A stretch of DNA of 64,000 nt from Manihot esculenta (Eukaryota > Streptophyta > Magnoliopsida > Malpighiales > Euphorbiaceae). The notes under the pieces were generated by a model that did not search any database, was not told where the DNA came from, and saw only the letters and a list, made by a program, of their open reading frames with translations. The DNA is taken from assembly GCF_001659605.2 (NCBI RefSeq), contig NC_035177.2:34550136-34614135 (forward strand), written 5' to 3'. Each line of letters begins with the position of its first letter. Positions within the stretch are counted from its first letter, which is position 1. Positions 21,443 to 31,533 of the stretch are shown in pieces. The position numbers and the translations under genes are program-made.

Positions 21443-24079
21443 CTATTCAGACCGAGAGAGTGGAATTTCTTCCACTACTTGTACTGCGAATCCTTCATAA
21501 TATGGTTTCAATCGATGCCCATTTACTTTGAAGATTTTTTCAGTTTCTATGCTTTTGATGTCTACAGCTCCATGGGGGTAGACATGTTCCACAATGAATG
21601 GTCCAATCCACCTAGATCGTAGCTTTCCTGGAAACAATTTCAAACGAGAGTCAAAGAGTAAAACTTTATCACCAACCTCAAATTGTTTTCTTGAAAGATG
21701 ACTGTCATGGGAGGCTTTGGTTTTTGTTTTGTAGTTCCAAGAGTTCTCATATGCATCTCGTCTTATCTCTTCTAGCTCTTGTAGTTGCAACTTGCGATGG
21801 TGTCCAGCTTCTTTGAGGTCCATGTTGCAATTCTTTACAGCCCAATATGCCTTGTGTTCAAGTTCAACTGGAAGGTGACAAGCTTTTCCATAGACCAATC
21901 TGTAAGGTGACATACCTATAGGGGTCTTGTATGTTGTCCTGTAGGCCCATAAAGCATCTTCCAAACGTGAACTCCAATCCTTTCGGTTGGGGGACACTGT
22001 TTTTTCTAGGATGGCCTTGATTTCTCTGTTGGATACTTCAGCTTGCCCATTTGTCTGAGGGTGGTAGGCTGTGGATGTTTTATGGATCACATTGTGCTTT
22101 CTGAGGAGACTTTCTACTATCTTGTTGCAAAAGTGGGTCCCTCTATCACTGATGATTGCCTTTGGCACTCCATGTCTGGCAAAGATGTTGGTTTTCACAA
22201 AGTCTACCACTGCCTTGGCATCATCTGTCTTTGTTGCTCTAGCTTCCACCCACTTGGATACATAATCCACTGCAAGGATGATGTAAGTGTATCCAAAGGA
22301 TGGTGGGAAAGGGCCCATGAAATCTATACCCCATACATCAAACACCTCACAGACCATGATGGGGTTTTGTGGCATTTGATTCCTTTTGCTCAGATTTCCA
22401 GTTTGTTGACACCTAGCACAAGATCTGCAAAACAGAAAAGCATCTCGAAAAATAGTGGGCCAAAACAGGCCACTTTCAAGTATTTTATGAGCAGTCTTTC
22501 TCGGACCAAAGTGTCCACCACAACTATATGAATGGCAAAAAGTAAGAACAAAAGCTATTTCTTGGTCTGGGATACATCTCCTTATCATTTGGTCAGCACA
22601 ATGTTTCCACAAATATGGTTCATCCCAAACATAGTATTTGGCATCTTTCTTTATTTTGTCTTTGGTGTGCTTTGGCATGTCAGAAGGCAAGTTACCTGTA
22701 GCCAAGTAGTTCACCATGTCTGCGTACCATGGTTCATCAGATTGGGCAAGGAAGATTTGTTCAAGGAGATCATCCTTACATTCTTCAGATTTAGGAGGGT
22801 GTTGCAAAGGAGGACTAGAAGAGCTTGCTTGTATTGGAATCTTGTCAGAAAGGGTTTCAGATTGTTTACCTTGCGCAGGACTGGCCTTAGGGGACTCCTT
22901 GTGCGCAAAACTGGACTGCAGACGAGGATTCGCGGGTGAGCTTTGCGTTGGGAGCTGAAGAGTTGCGCATGAAGGTGTTTCAGATGGCGCAAGGCTCTTC
23001 TGCGCATCCTTCTGGAGGGAGTTTCCCTCGTTCTGTGCTTGACTGTAAACTATCTGCTGGATGCTACAAACAGTTTCTTTCAATTTTGGCTCTGTCTGGC
23101 TCTCAATCTGTACCTGATCAGTATCTCTGCAGAAATCACTGTTAAGAATATCATCTTGATTTTCATTAAAAATTTCCTGGCTCAAGCAGTCAACAATATC
23201 AAGACCATAAACAGGTGACATATCATGTGGATATTTCATAGCATCATAGACATTAAATTTAATTACTTCCCCTTCAAATTCCATAGTGAGAGTCCCATCA
23301 TGCACATCAATCTTAGTCCTAGCAGTACTCAAGAAAGGACGTCCAAGAAGTATATCAGAACTAGCATTGCAATTATCTTCTTTAGTATCAATCACATAAA
23401 AATCAGCAGGAAAGACAAGCTCATTTACTTGGACTAACACATCTTCTAGAACACCTATGGGATATACCACAGATCTATCAGCTAGTTGAATCACCACTCT
23501 TGTTTCTTTGAGTGCACATGCATTGAGAGATTTATAGATGGAGAGAGGCATGACATTTATGGATGCACCAAGATCACACATGGCTTTCTTAATACCAACA
23601 TTCCCTATCTTGCAAGAGATAGCAAACATACCTTTGTCTTTGCATTTAGTAGGGAGTTCTCTTTTAATAACAGCAGTCACAACCTCACCTACACTTACTT
23701 TTTCTCTCTCTGCAAGCTTTCTCCTATTAGTGCAAAGTTCTTTCAGAAATTTAGCGTACCTAGGAATCTGCTTAACAGCATCTAGCAGAGGTATATTGAT
23801 TTGTACTTTTCTGAAAGTGTCAAGGATCTCCTTTTCTTCCTTTTCTTTTTGTGTTCTTTCAAATCTCTTGGGAAAAGGAGGTGGGATGTGAAAACTTACC
23901 TTCGGATCAGCTCTTTGCGCATGAGGTGGTGCAGAAGGTGATGAAGAGGCTTCAGATTGCCTTGGATGTTGTGCAGAGGGTGTCTCAGATGATGTATGCT
24001 TTGGTTCAACTTGCTTTTCCTCCTCAAATTTTGCATTTTGAAGCTCTTTCCCACTTCTCAAAGTAATGGCACTTACATT
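21443..24079 (-). CDS. Athila-type pol polyprotein, protease plus integrase, RT/RNase H absent
   Basis: The frame is open for about 878 codons after the gag stop and has no internal stop. By residue number from a TTG at 24061: an aspartic protease (about 150-280) with Asp-Leu-Gly-Ala-Ser, Asp at 163. A low-complexity Ser/Pro/Gln-rich linker (about 330-425) follows. Integrase has an HHCC finger (about 510-551) and the D,D(35)E triad at Asp580, Asp639 and Glu675. The C-terminal domain contains a Gly-Pro-Phe motif. In complete Athila elements the linker position is filled by reverse transcriptase and RNase H. Here they are replaced cleanly without a frameshift. It probably expresses, if at all, by translation past the gag stop. 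Confidence 0.88.
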   Translation of the reverse strand, partial: NVSAITLRSGKELQNAKFEEEKQVEPKHTSSETPSAQHPRQSEASSSPSAPPHAQRADPKVSFHIPPPFPKRFERTQKEKEEKEILDTFRKVQINIPLLDAVKQIPRYAKFLKELCTNRRKLAEREKVSVGEVVTAVIKRELPTKCKDKGMFAISCKIGNVGIKKAMCDLGASINVMPLSIYKSLNACALKETRVVIQLADRSVVYPIGVLEDVLVQVNELVFPADFYVIDTKEDNCNASSDILLGRPFLSTARTKIDVHDGTLTMEFEGEVIKFNVYDAMKYPHDMSPVYGLDIVDCLSQEIFNENQDDILNSDFCRDTDQVQIESQTEPKLKETVCSIQQIVYSQAQNEGNSLQKDAQKSLAPSETPSCATLQLPTQSSPANPRLQSSFAHKESPKASPAQGKQSETLSDKIPIQASSSSPPLQHPPKSEECKDDLLEQIFLAQSDEPWYADMVNYLATGNLPSDMPKHTKDKIKKDAKYYVWDEPYLWKHCADQMIRRCIPDQEIAFVLTFCHSYSCGGHFGPRKTAHKILESGLFWPTIFRDAFLFCRSCARCQQTGNLSKRNQMPQNPIMVCEVFDVWGIDFMGPFPPSFGYTYIILAVDYVSKWVEARATKTDDAKAVVDFVKTNIFARHGVPKAIISDRGTHFCNKIVESLLRKHNVIHKTSTAYHPQTNGQAEVSNREIKAILEKTVSPNRKDWSSRLEDALWAYRTTYKTPIGMSPYRLVYGKACHLPVELEHKAYWAVKNCNMDLKEAGHHRKLQLQELEEIRRDAYENSWNYKTKTKASHDSHLSRKQFEVGDKVLLFDSRLKLFPGKLRSRWIGPFIVEHVYPHGAVDIKSIETEKIFKVNGHRLKPYYEGFAVQVVEEIPLSRSE

Positions 24080-25438
24080 TTATTTGGGATTTGCCTCAGT
24101 TTGGGATGGCAACTTTCCTTGAGTTTCCAATCTGTTTATGGAGGTGGCCATTTGTCCTATCTGTTGTTGTATCATTTGCAAGGTCTTCACTACTTCATTC
24201 ATAGTGTTATTGTCCACTGGAGGTGCTGGTTGGACTTGGCTTCTTTGGTAACCTTGGTGATTCTGATCAGCGTTACCCTTTCCATAGCTGAAATTGGGAT
24301 GGTCTCTCCAACCTGGATTATAGGTGTTGGAGTATGGATCATATCTAGGCTGATTGTTGTATCTCCCAATGGCATTGGCTTGCTGATGGTCTTCTTGAAT
24401 GGTAGGGCATTGATCAATTGGATGTCCTACAGAAGCACAGATCCCACATGGCCTAGGTGGCGGAATTGCTTGCATTTGTTGGGCTTGGTTAAGGACAATC
24501 TTTTCCATAAGAGAAGTTAGTTTTGAAAATTGAGATTCAACAAATGGTGTACTTACCTCATGGATACCTCTTTGCGTTTGCTCCTCTTCTTCATATTGCT
24601 TAGATGAAGCTGCAAGAGTGAATATTAGTCCCTTCATCTCACTAGGTGTCTTGTCTGCAATGGATCCTCCACAGGCTACGTTAATGAGTTTCCTTTCTGA
24701 AGGAATTAATCCTCCATAGAAGAATTGTATGAGTGCCCTATCTGACATGTCATGTTGTGGACAACCTGTACACAATCTTTCAAACCTTTCCCAATAATCA
24801 TATAAGTCTTCAGTTGGTTTTTGTTTTATACTAGTGATTTCTCTTATTATGCCAATTGATTTAGATGGGGGAAAGTATTTGTCCAAAAAGGTTTGGACCA
24901 TATCAGTCCATGAAGTTATAGATCTAGGTGGCAAATAAAATAACCAATCCTTAGCATAATCATCTAATGAAAAAGGGAAAGCTCTTAACTTAACATGATC
25001 TTCAGAAACATCATGAGGTGTCATAGATGAACAGACAATGTTGAATTCTTTCAAGTGCTTGTGTGGATTTTCATTTTGCAAACCTCTAAATTTAGGGAGA
25101 TGGTGAATCAAACCTGATTTCAGTTCAAAGGGAACTGTCAGAGGCGGATAGGCGATGCAAAGTGGTGCATAGTCACCTACAGGAGTTGCCAATTCTCTCA
25201 TGGTTCTTTCTCTTTGTTCTTGGGGCCTAATTGCTGGATTTTCTTGAATTATTTGGTCATGGACAGCATGTCCATTATTGGCAACAAGTTGTGGATTAGG
25301 TTCAGCCATTGGTGCGGCTTGTTGGCAAAATTCTGTTGCTTCAGATGAAGCTTCTGTGGCTTGTTTTCTAAGTCTTCTGAGAGTACGTTCAATTTCTGGA
25401 TCAAAGGGCAGTGTGTCCCTGTGTTCAGATCTGGTCAT
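24080..25438 (-). CDS. Athila-type gag protein
   Basis: A 452-residue frame starts at a real ATG 30 bases downstream of the primer site. The gag core (about residues 100-260) is typical of the lineage. A CCHC zinc knuckle Cys-x2-Cys-x4-His-x4-Cys follows near residue 335, then a Gln-rich tail. A TAA at 24080-24082 separates it from pol in the same frame. The codon lies where relatives have a sense codon before a conserved Leu-Arg-Ser-Gly-Lys motif, so it is probably a nonsense mutation. A true gag stop with readthrough is the alternative, but the bases after it do not look like a known readthrough signal. Confidence 0.88.
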   Translation of the reverse strand: MTRSEHRDTLPFDPEIERTLRRLRKQATEASSEATEFCQQAAPMAEPNPQLVANNGHAVHDQIIQENPAIRPQEQRERTMRELATPVGDYAPLCIAYPPLTVPFELKSGLIHHLPKFRGLQNENPHKHLKEFNIVCSSMTPHDVSEDHVKLRAFPFSLDDYAKDWLFYLPPRSITSWTDMVQTFLDKYFPPSKSIGIIREITSIKQKPTEDLYDYWERFERLCTGCPQHDMSDRALIQFFYGGLIPSERKLINVACGGSIADKTPSEMKGLIFTLAASSKQYEEEEQTQRGIHEVSTPFVESQFSKLTSLMEKIVLNQAQQMQAIPPPRPCGICASVGHPIDQCPTIQEDHQQANAIGRYNNQPRYDPYSNTYNPGWRDHPNFSYGKGNADQNHQGYQRSQVQPAPPVDNNTMNEVVKTLQMIQQQIGQMATSINRLETQGKLPSQTEANPK

Positions 25439-25467
25439 AAAAGAAAATTAAACAAGTAAAATCAATT

Positions 25468-25485
25468 CCCCGGCAACGGCGCCAA
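25468..25485 (-). other. Primer binding site of element C (tRNA-Asp type)
   Basis: On the minus strand the sequence is TGGCGCCGTTGCCGGGGA, five bases inside the 5' LTR. This is the primer site commonly reported for Athila elements and complementary to a tRNA-Asp 3' end. Confidence 0.85.
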
Positions 25486-25490
25486 TTTTT

Positions 25491-27319
25491 GACTCTCGGT
25501 TGTCGAAGCCGGTCAAAAATAACCTTTCTGGTTATCAACAATTTTACAACTGCAGATAGTGGTGAAAGGATCGAATCCACAGAGAATTGATTACCTATTT
25601 ATTTTTCTTAACAAGACCAATAAAATAAACTGAAACAATAATAAATTAAAGATGAGATAAAAGACTGAAAGTGGGATCAAATGAGATAAACTGAAAACAG
25701 AATAAAAATAAATTGCAATAAAAGTAAAATGGGGGGGTTTGAGATTGATTGCAGTAACTAATAATGAGAGTAATAATAGAAAGCAAATAATTAAAATAAA
25801 AGAGTAAATCAAGATGAGAAAAGCCTAGTTGAAGATATGGATCCACTTTGGTTGTTTGGGTTGATCATTGAAACTTAAATTATCTTGATTGGTTCAATAG
25901 ATTAGTTATGGGGGTGGAAGACGCTTCTCACCACCATGTCTCTCCTTATGATTAAATTAATTAGGGAACATCCTCTAATTAATTACTAATTAACAAATTG
26001 CCAAGGAACGTCCTTGGGTCATAGGCATCAAAACAATTATCAATTGCATAAAGAAATAGAGAGATCCAATCCTAGCTACCCAAACGTATGGAGATAACGC
26101 TAAATCATGCAATTTTCTTGGGTTTTATCCCAAGTGTTCTAAGGTCAGAATATTTCCAGCAATTACGGACTAAAAATAATCCCAACTAACAATCAATTAA
26201 CTTTGCAATTAAAATCAAGTGGCCAATTTGATCAAAACAACAAAGTAATCATGTAATTAAAGCATCAATTGCATAAATATTGAACAAAACCAAAGACAAT
26301 AATTTATGTTCAGATCTCACAACCAATTAAACAACCTTAGTTTCAACCAATCCTCAACTAGAATAAAAGATTTCAGCCTCTCATGGCTGAAATAAAACCA
26401 AAAATAAAAGAAAAGAAAAAGGTAGAAGAAGAGATGTGAATTTCGTAGGTGTCTCCCAAGGGGAGCTTAAAAGACCCTGTAGAGGCTTCCTATGTGGCTT
26501 TTTATAGTTGAAAAGTGTTGCCCTAGGTCATACTTACTGCCCAAGAGGTATTTTCTGCCCAAGATGTGTCTGAAAAGGAAAGAATCGCGCTTTTCGGCTT
26601 CAGAAGGAAGGCTGCGCGAAAATGCACTGCGGAAGGAAGTTGGTGCGCGCGGTTTGGTCTCAGAAAGGGAAGGAGGCGCAGATTATGCTTCCTAAATAAG
26701 TTTAGATGCTGACCTTGCTTCCTAATTAGTGTAGAGGCTGCCCAAGGTGCTGCCCATGTGCAACTTGCTGCCCAAGTTGTTGCAGAAAAGGAAGGTGGCG
26801 CACAGATGGCTCTCAGAAGAGGAAAGCGCGCAGATTGTTTCTGAATAGGAAGGATGCACGAATTTTGATCTTCAAAGGGGAAGATATGTTGTCCATACAT
26901 TCCTTTTTAGGTGGAGCCTCTTTTGAAATTTGAATGTTGAACGCAGAAGAGGAAGAGCATCTCTTTGAGATCTTGCTGCCTAAATAGGAAGATATGACTG
27001 CTGCAGTGTGTGCACATCTTTGAACAAGGAAATAAAGATCTGCGATTTGAATTTCAAATAATCTTCTGACTAAGCTTTTCTTGTTTGCTTTTGCTTCTGC
27101 ACTTTCCTCATTTAGAAACTTTCCTTTTCTGGAAACTTTCCTTATTTGGAAACTTTCCTTTTTTTGGCACTTTCCATATTTGGCACTTTTTGGCAGTTTT
27201 AAGAGCATTTTCTCCAAATTGTCTCTTTACAACTAATATCTGCAAAACATAATTAAAACCACAAAATTAAGCAGAAAAGATGTAAATAAACATCAAGAAC
27301 ATAATGATAAAATGGACTA
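25491..27319 (-). repeat. 5' LTR of element C
   Basis: It pairs with 18578-20391. The extra 17 bases relative to the left copy lie near 27140-27156, where GGAAACTTTCC is present once more. In element orientation it would drive gag-pol from the right. Frames of about 120-135 codons inside this LTR recur in both copies and have no recognisable domain. Confidence 0.9.
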
Positions 27320-29909
27320 AAACCGATGAAATAAAAGTGAAACAAATGGTTATTGAGTCACTTGTTTTAGATTTTTCAGCTTAGGTAGATACTAGCTCCA
27401 CTTATTATTACCTAATTTAAGGTATGAGGTGAATTTTTAAACGGCCTAAAAGGGGTGATGTTCTCCCAAACATCGATCTCTCCACACAAAATCACTTAAG
27501 TGGTTGCTAAGTACGTGAACCACTGAAATAATAACCAAATAACCAAATGATTAGAAGAGTGAGTTATATGAGTGCAATGATATATATTTTTTATTTTTTT
27601 CTATTTTCACAGTTTCAAAGAATAGATTTTTACAATTTCACATGTAACTGATTTTTTTTTTTTTTCAAAACATATGACTGAGTTGGAAAAATAAAATCAC
27701 ATAGACCAAGCAATAGTGAATGGTGAAGCACAGCCATTCACCATTTAATCAATGGAAACTAACACTTTCCTTCATGATACACGGTTTAGTTTATTTAAAT
27801 TTTAATATAAATAATTAAATTCATTTTTATATACGAAATCAAATAATTTATATTAACTTCAATTTTATTTTTTTAGATATTATTTGTTAATAATATTAGA
27901 AATATATAAACAAGTCAATACGTGGATTTCTTGTACTTGTGAATCATAATTCCTTTTTTGTTTTTTTGTGAAGATGTGAATCATATTTCTAATGGTCTTC
28001 ATTCTTCATTATTCATGAGTTCTTTCTATACAAGAAATTTGTGGGATAAAAATATAGAAAATTCAAGATTATATGAATATAGTTTGATAATTAGTAAATT
28101 AAATATTTACATATATTTATGTATTTATTTTATATTTTAATTAATCTTATATAAATTCTGAAATAAATATTTAATTTCATTATTGTTAAACTGGTTCTTC
28201 AAATTTATGTCTGTTCTAAAAAAAATATGTAATTAATAGAATTGTAATTATTGACCATTAATTAATAAAGTATATCAACCTAATTAACTTAAAGTTTTGT
28301 GATTTAATCTAAAATATATAAAATTGATATAATTGTCTATATATATTTATAAGTTCTATTGTATCTAATTTTAAAGTTTGAATGGGATATCTTCCTAATT
28401 AACATGATAAGCTTGCATGACTTATTTTATTATTTTTATTTGATTCTTATAACACATATTTTATGTGAAAAAAAATTAAAACATTTTACTATTTTATAAT
28501 TTAATTTAAATATTTAAAAGTTGAAATCAGCGAACATAAAATTTTTAAATTTATATAATTTATCCATATATTTTTAGATTTTTATAGTTTTTTGGTCTAC
28601 TAGGAAGAGCCATATAACTTGGCTTCTTATACTAGTTCAAACAAAAATTGTAGTAAGACTCACATTTATTACTTTCTTCCTTGTTAAAGATCTTGCCAGA
28701 TACCCATTATATGAAATTTGACTATTTTAATTATAAGAAACTATTTCAATATTATTAAAAATAATAATTATAGTCTCGCTGTGAGCCGTTGTACTATTAA
28801 TATAATATTATAAATTTCAATCCTTTTGATACTATACTCAATAGTATAAACTAGAGTTTTGACTTATAAATTTTTCAACGAACGAATAAAATTTAAAAAA
28901 ACTTAAGAGATTCAAAACTAAAAAATAGGATGAAGCCCTTTTATGCCAAATTCAATAAGAATAAAGAATAATAATAAAATTTTAGAAATTTAATGGTAAA
29001 TGATGATAAATTAATTAAGGAAATTCAAGTGAAATAATATATTTTAAAGATTTGAATTATATAAAAAAGAATTAGTGCATTTTGTTCTTTTGATTAAAAT
29101 GAGAATTTGATAATGCAACTGCATTACTACATTATTTATTGAGATTAAAAAAAAAACCATCAAATTTAGTTACATCTTTTTCATGTTAGATGTACATGTG
29201 ATGTTTTAAATTTATGCATCAATATCGTTCAAAAGCTCTTAATTAATTTATTTCTATCATTATAATACAACTCTTTTCATGGGAATTTGTCTAGATTTTG
29301 AAAGAGTGGCCTAAATTTTACAAAATAAATAATTAGTAGAAGAAAAAAAAAATTCAAAGAGAAGTTTTAATTTTTCAGAATTCAAAAGGTGAATCATCAG
29401 ACAAGTCATTAAGTGGAAGAAATATGCATCAATTTGATAAAATATTATTTCCTAAGTAGTTTGAAACTCATATGATGAAATAAAAGCATGATATTAGATA
29501 TATATTAACTTGACAATCTTGATATTAAGAGAAAAAAAAGAATAGATATAGGAAATTCAACATAATTTAACTGTAAGGTCTATAAAGGAGAAATCATTAT
29601 AATGAAAAAGTGTGATACAATCTGTCAGACATCTCAAACTCTAATTTTAATATATTTCTTAAAATCTCTTTTAATATAAGACTGGAAAAAATAAAGTTAT
29701 TAGCTCTCACTCTCTACTTCCAATATGGATTTTTTTTTTCTCCAATTTGAATTAGCAGTGCACAACTTTTCAAGTTGGATCGCAACGCTGAACTTTCAAG
29801 TCTAATCACAATTGGACTTATAAAAAAATATATTCATTATTTAAGCCACATAAATAATATCATATTTTAGTGTTATTCCAATAATGTAAAGTTAAAAATA
29901 GTAATATTT
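27320..29909. other. AT-rich intergenic sequence, no gene identified
   Basis: Low-GC sequence with many A/T runs. Only short chance frames occur (for example 27958-28140). No paired repeats, RNA genes or transposon ends could be supported before the SINE. Confidence 0.55.
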
Positions 29910-30000
29910 GCACTCCAAGGCTTAGCCTAGTGGAAAGTGCATCCTGTAGCCTTGAAAGGTCTAAGGTTCGACTCCCCCAACCCCCTATTTCAAAAAAAAA
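29910..30000 (+). mobile_element. Short tRNA-derived SINE
   Basis: The body carries a polymerase III A box TAGCCTAGTGG (29923-29933) and a B box GGTTCGACTCC (29965-29975, fitting GGTTCGANTCC). An A-rich tail follows. The flanks AAATAGTAATATTT at 29896-29909 and 30001-30014 form a perfect 14-bp target duplication, as expected for LINE-driven insertion. The unit is only about 90 bp, with almost no tRNA-unrelated body. It does not fold as a functional tRNA that I can see. Confidence 0.85.
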
Positions 30001-30357
30001 AAATAGTAATATTTATTTATATTTAGTAAAAAAATAGAGACAAACTAATACATTTAGTTACATTATAAATCAAGTTAAATCAATTAGAAAAATAAAAAAT
30101 AAAAAAGCTAAAAGTTAATATTGAAAACCACAATGAAGGCCAAATATACTAAATAGATAAGTAGGCTATTTTATTAAGCGTGGAATTAATAGTAGACATT
30201 GTAAAATGAGAAGACAATAATCTCTCTTTTTCTTTTGAACTACGAAGAACAATAATCTCTATTACATATAAATTGAGATCCTTTTTATTAACTAGATAAG
30301 AGACCACATAATGATTCAGACTTTAGTTATTCCATGCAAAAACATAGTTTTTAGTTG

Positions 30358-30384
30358 ATTAATATTTATAGAGATTATGTATGC
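30358..30384 (-). pseudogene. Detached 3' end of MMP pseudogene copy 1
   Basis: Read on the minus strand and joined to 42817 over one copy of the TATGC duplication, this supplies the last codons of the metalloproteinase (Ile-His-Asn-Leu-Tyr-Lys-Tyr) and a TAA stop. It fits the frame and the usual Asn/Ala-Leu-Tyr end of plant MMP catalytic domains. The body of the gene is more than 12 kb away because element D is inserted here. Confidence 0.85.
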
Positions 30385-30840
30385 TGATGACCGTTGAGCT
30401 TCTGGCACTTAGGCTGAGGCAAAATCTTGGAGACGAAAACAGACCTAAAGCCCAGTAGACCCCTCTGAGCAGGCCGATCCATCAGTGTGCCATCCAGTGC
30501 ATGACTAAAGTAGACCGGATTGACCCTAGGCTTGGATCTATCAGAGGAAAGCCTAGCTCGGGTGACGTGACGAGAGGTAGGAGAGTAGGCCCAGCTACCC
30601 CGCAGCGCTATCAGCATGCAAGCTGAAGGGAAATTAAATGGCCGCCTGACAAGAATGGGTATGCTAGTACGTCCGTACGTACGGGTCTATATGACAAGGA
30701 CAGGTGGCACTGTAGTAGAGTGGCGATTATGCGTCACTAGAGGACAAAGAAAAAAGAAATAAAGGGGGAATATGTGACTCCTCATACCAAGCTTAGACTC
30801 TCTCTTGTAAACCCTATTTTCTCTGGATTTCAAAACATTA
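30385..30840 (+). repeat. 5' LTR of element D
   Basis: It starts TGATGACC and ends CAAAACATTA. The matching end of the right copy is CAGAATATCA, so a terminal C-to-T change is likely here. The block TGTAAACCCTATTTTCTCTG near the end is shared by both. Confidence 0.88.
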
Positions 30841-30842
30841 AT

Positions 30843-31100
30843 TGGCACAAAGGGTAGCCCGGTACTATAATCAAAAAGTCAGAGAAAGAAGCTTGAAAGC
30901 TGGAGACCTAGCCCTAAGAAGACTAGAAGCAACAGGAAAGAGAGCAGTAGTGGAAAAATTGGCACCAACCTAGGAGGGTCCCTTCAGGATAATTAAAGTT
31001 GCAAGCCTGGGGTATATCGGATTGAAGATCTGTAAGGAAATCCGGAGCCACACGCATGGAATATCCAGCACCTAAAGAGGTATTTTCCTTAAAGAATGTG
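30843..31100 (+). pseudogene. Integrase C-terminal remnant of element D
   Basis: The bases TTGGCAC after the LTR look like the start of a primer site, but the sequence then jumps straight into coding sequence. From about 30855 the frame encodes the integrase C-terminal region: Tyr-Tyr-Asn, a basic segment, then Gly-Asp-Leu near 30900. A TAG replaces a Trp codon at about 30971. A frame change before the end shifts the final Trp-Asn-Ile-Gln-His-Leu-Lys-Arg-Tyr motif (near 31058-31085) into another frame, ending at a TAA. Gag, protease, RT, RNase H and most of integrase are deleted. Confidence 0.8.
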
Positions 31101-31119
31101 CAATGTCCCAAAACAGGTA

Positions 31120-31533
31120 GAAGCCCTCAGTGAGGTGGATGACTGGTTTCGAAAAATGACCGCCAGCAGTACAAAACCGGCTAAGAGGAAGAAGCCCTCA
31201 GTGAGGTGGGTGACTAGTCTAGGAAAATGACCGCCAGCACTACAAAACCGGCTGAGAGGAAGAAGCCCTCTATGAGGTGAGTGACTGGTCTCAGAAATTG
31301 ACTGCCAGCACCATAAAACCGGTTGAGAGGAAGAAGCCCTCAGTGAGGTGGGTGACTAGTCTCGGAAAATGACTGCCAGCACTATAAAATCGGCTCAGAG
31401 GAAGAAGCCCTCAATGAGGTGGGTGACTGGTCTCGGAAAATGACCACTAGCACCACAAAACCAGTTGAAAGGAAGAAGCTCTCAGTGAGGTAGGCGACTG
31501 GTCTCGGAAAAGGACAGCCGGTGCCACAAAACC
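31120..31533 (+). repeat. 71-bp tandem array in element D (about six units)
   Basis: The word GAAGCCCTC or a close variant starts units at 31120, 31191, 31262, 31333, 31404 and 31475, an exact 71-bp step. Units share GTGAGTGACTGGTCTC-like and CCGCCAGCAC words and diverge by point changes. The array ends where solo LTR E is inserted. Confidence 0.93.

Larger units (their letters stand above)
18578..27319 (-). mobile_element. Athila-lineage element C lacking reverse transcriptase
   Basis: Two LTRs (1814 and 1829 bp, about 99% alike by eye) flank a primer site of the Athila type, gag, a protease-integrase frame and a non-coding 3' region. The internal part is only about 5.1 kb. Reverse transcriptase and RNase H are missing, yet the frame is continuous across the gap. 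I found no target duplication: CTCTC lies before the left LTR and AAACC after the right. The near-identical LTRs suggest recent movement, which would need enzyme supplied by another copy. Confidence 0.92.

Noticed and set aside
26523..27217. Frames of 118-134 codons inside the element C LTRs
   Set aside because: Present in both LTRs only because the LTRs are copies; no domain, and they overlap on opposite strands.
29910..30000. A functional tRNA gene
   Set aside because: A and B boxes are present, but no cloverleaf is apparent, and the A tail plus target duplication show a SINE.
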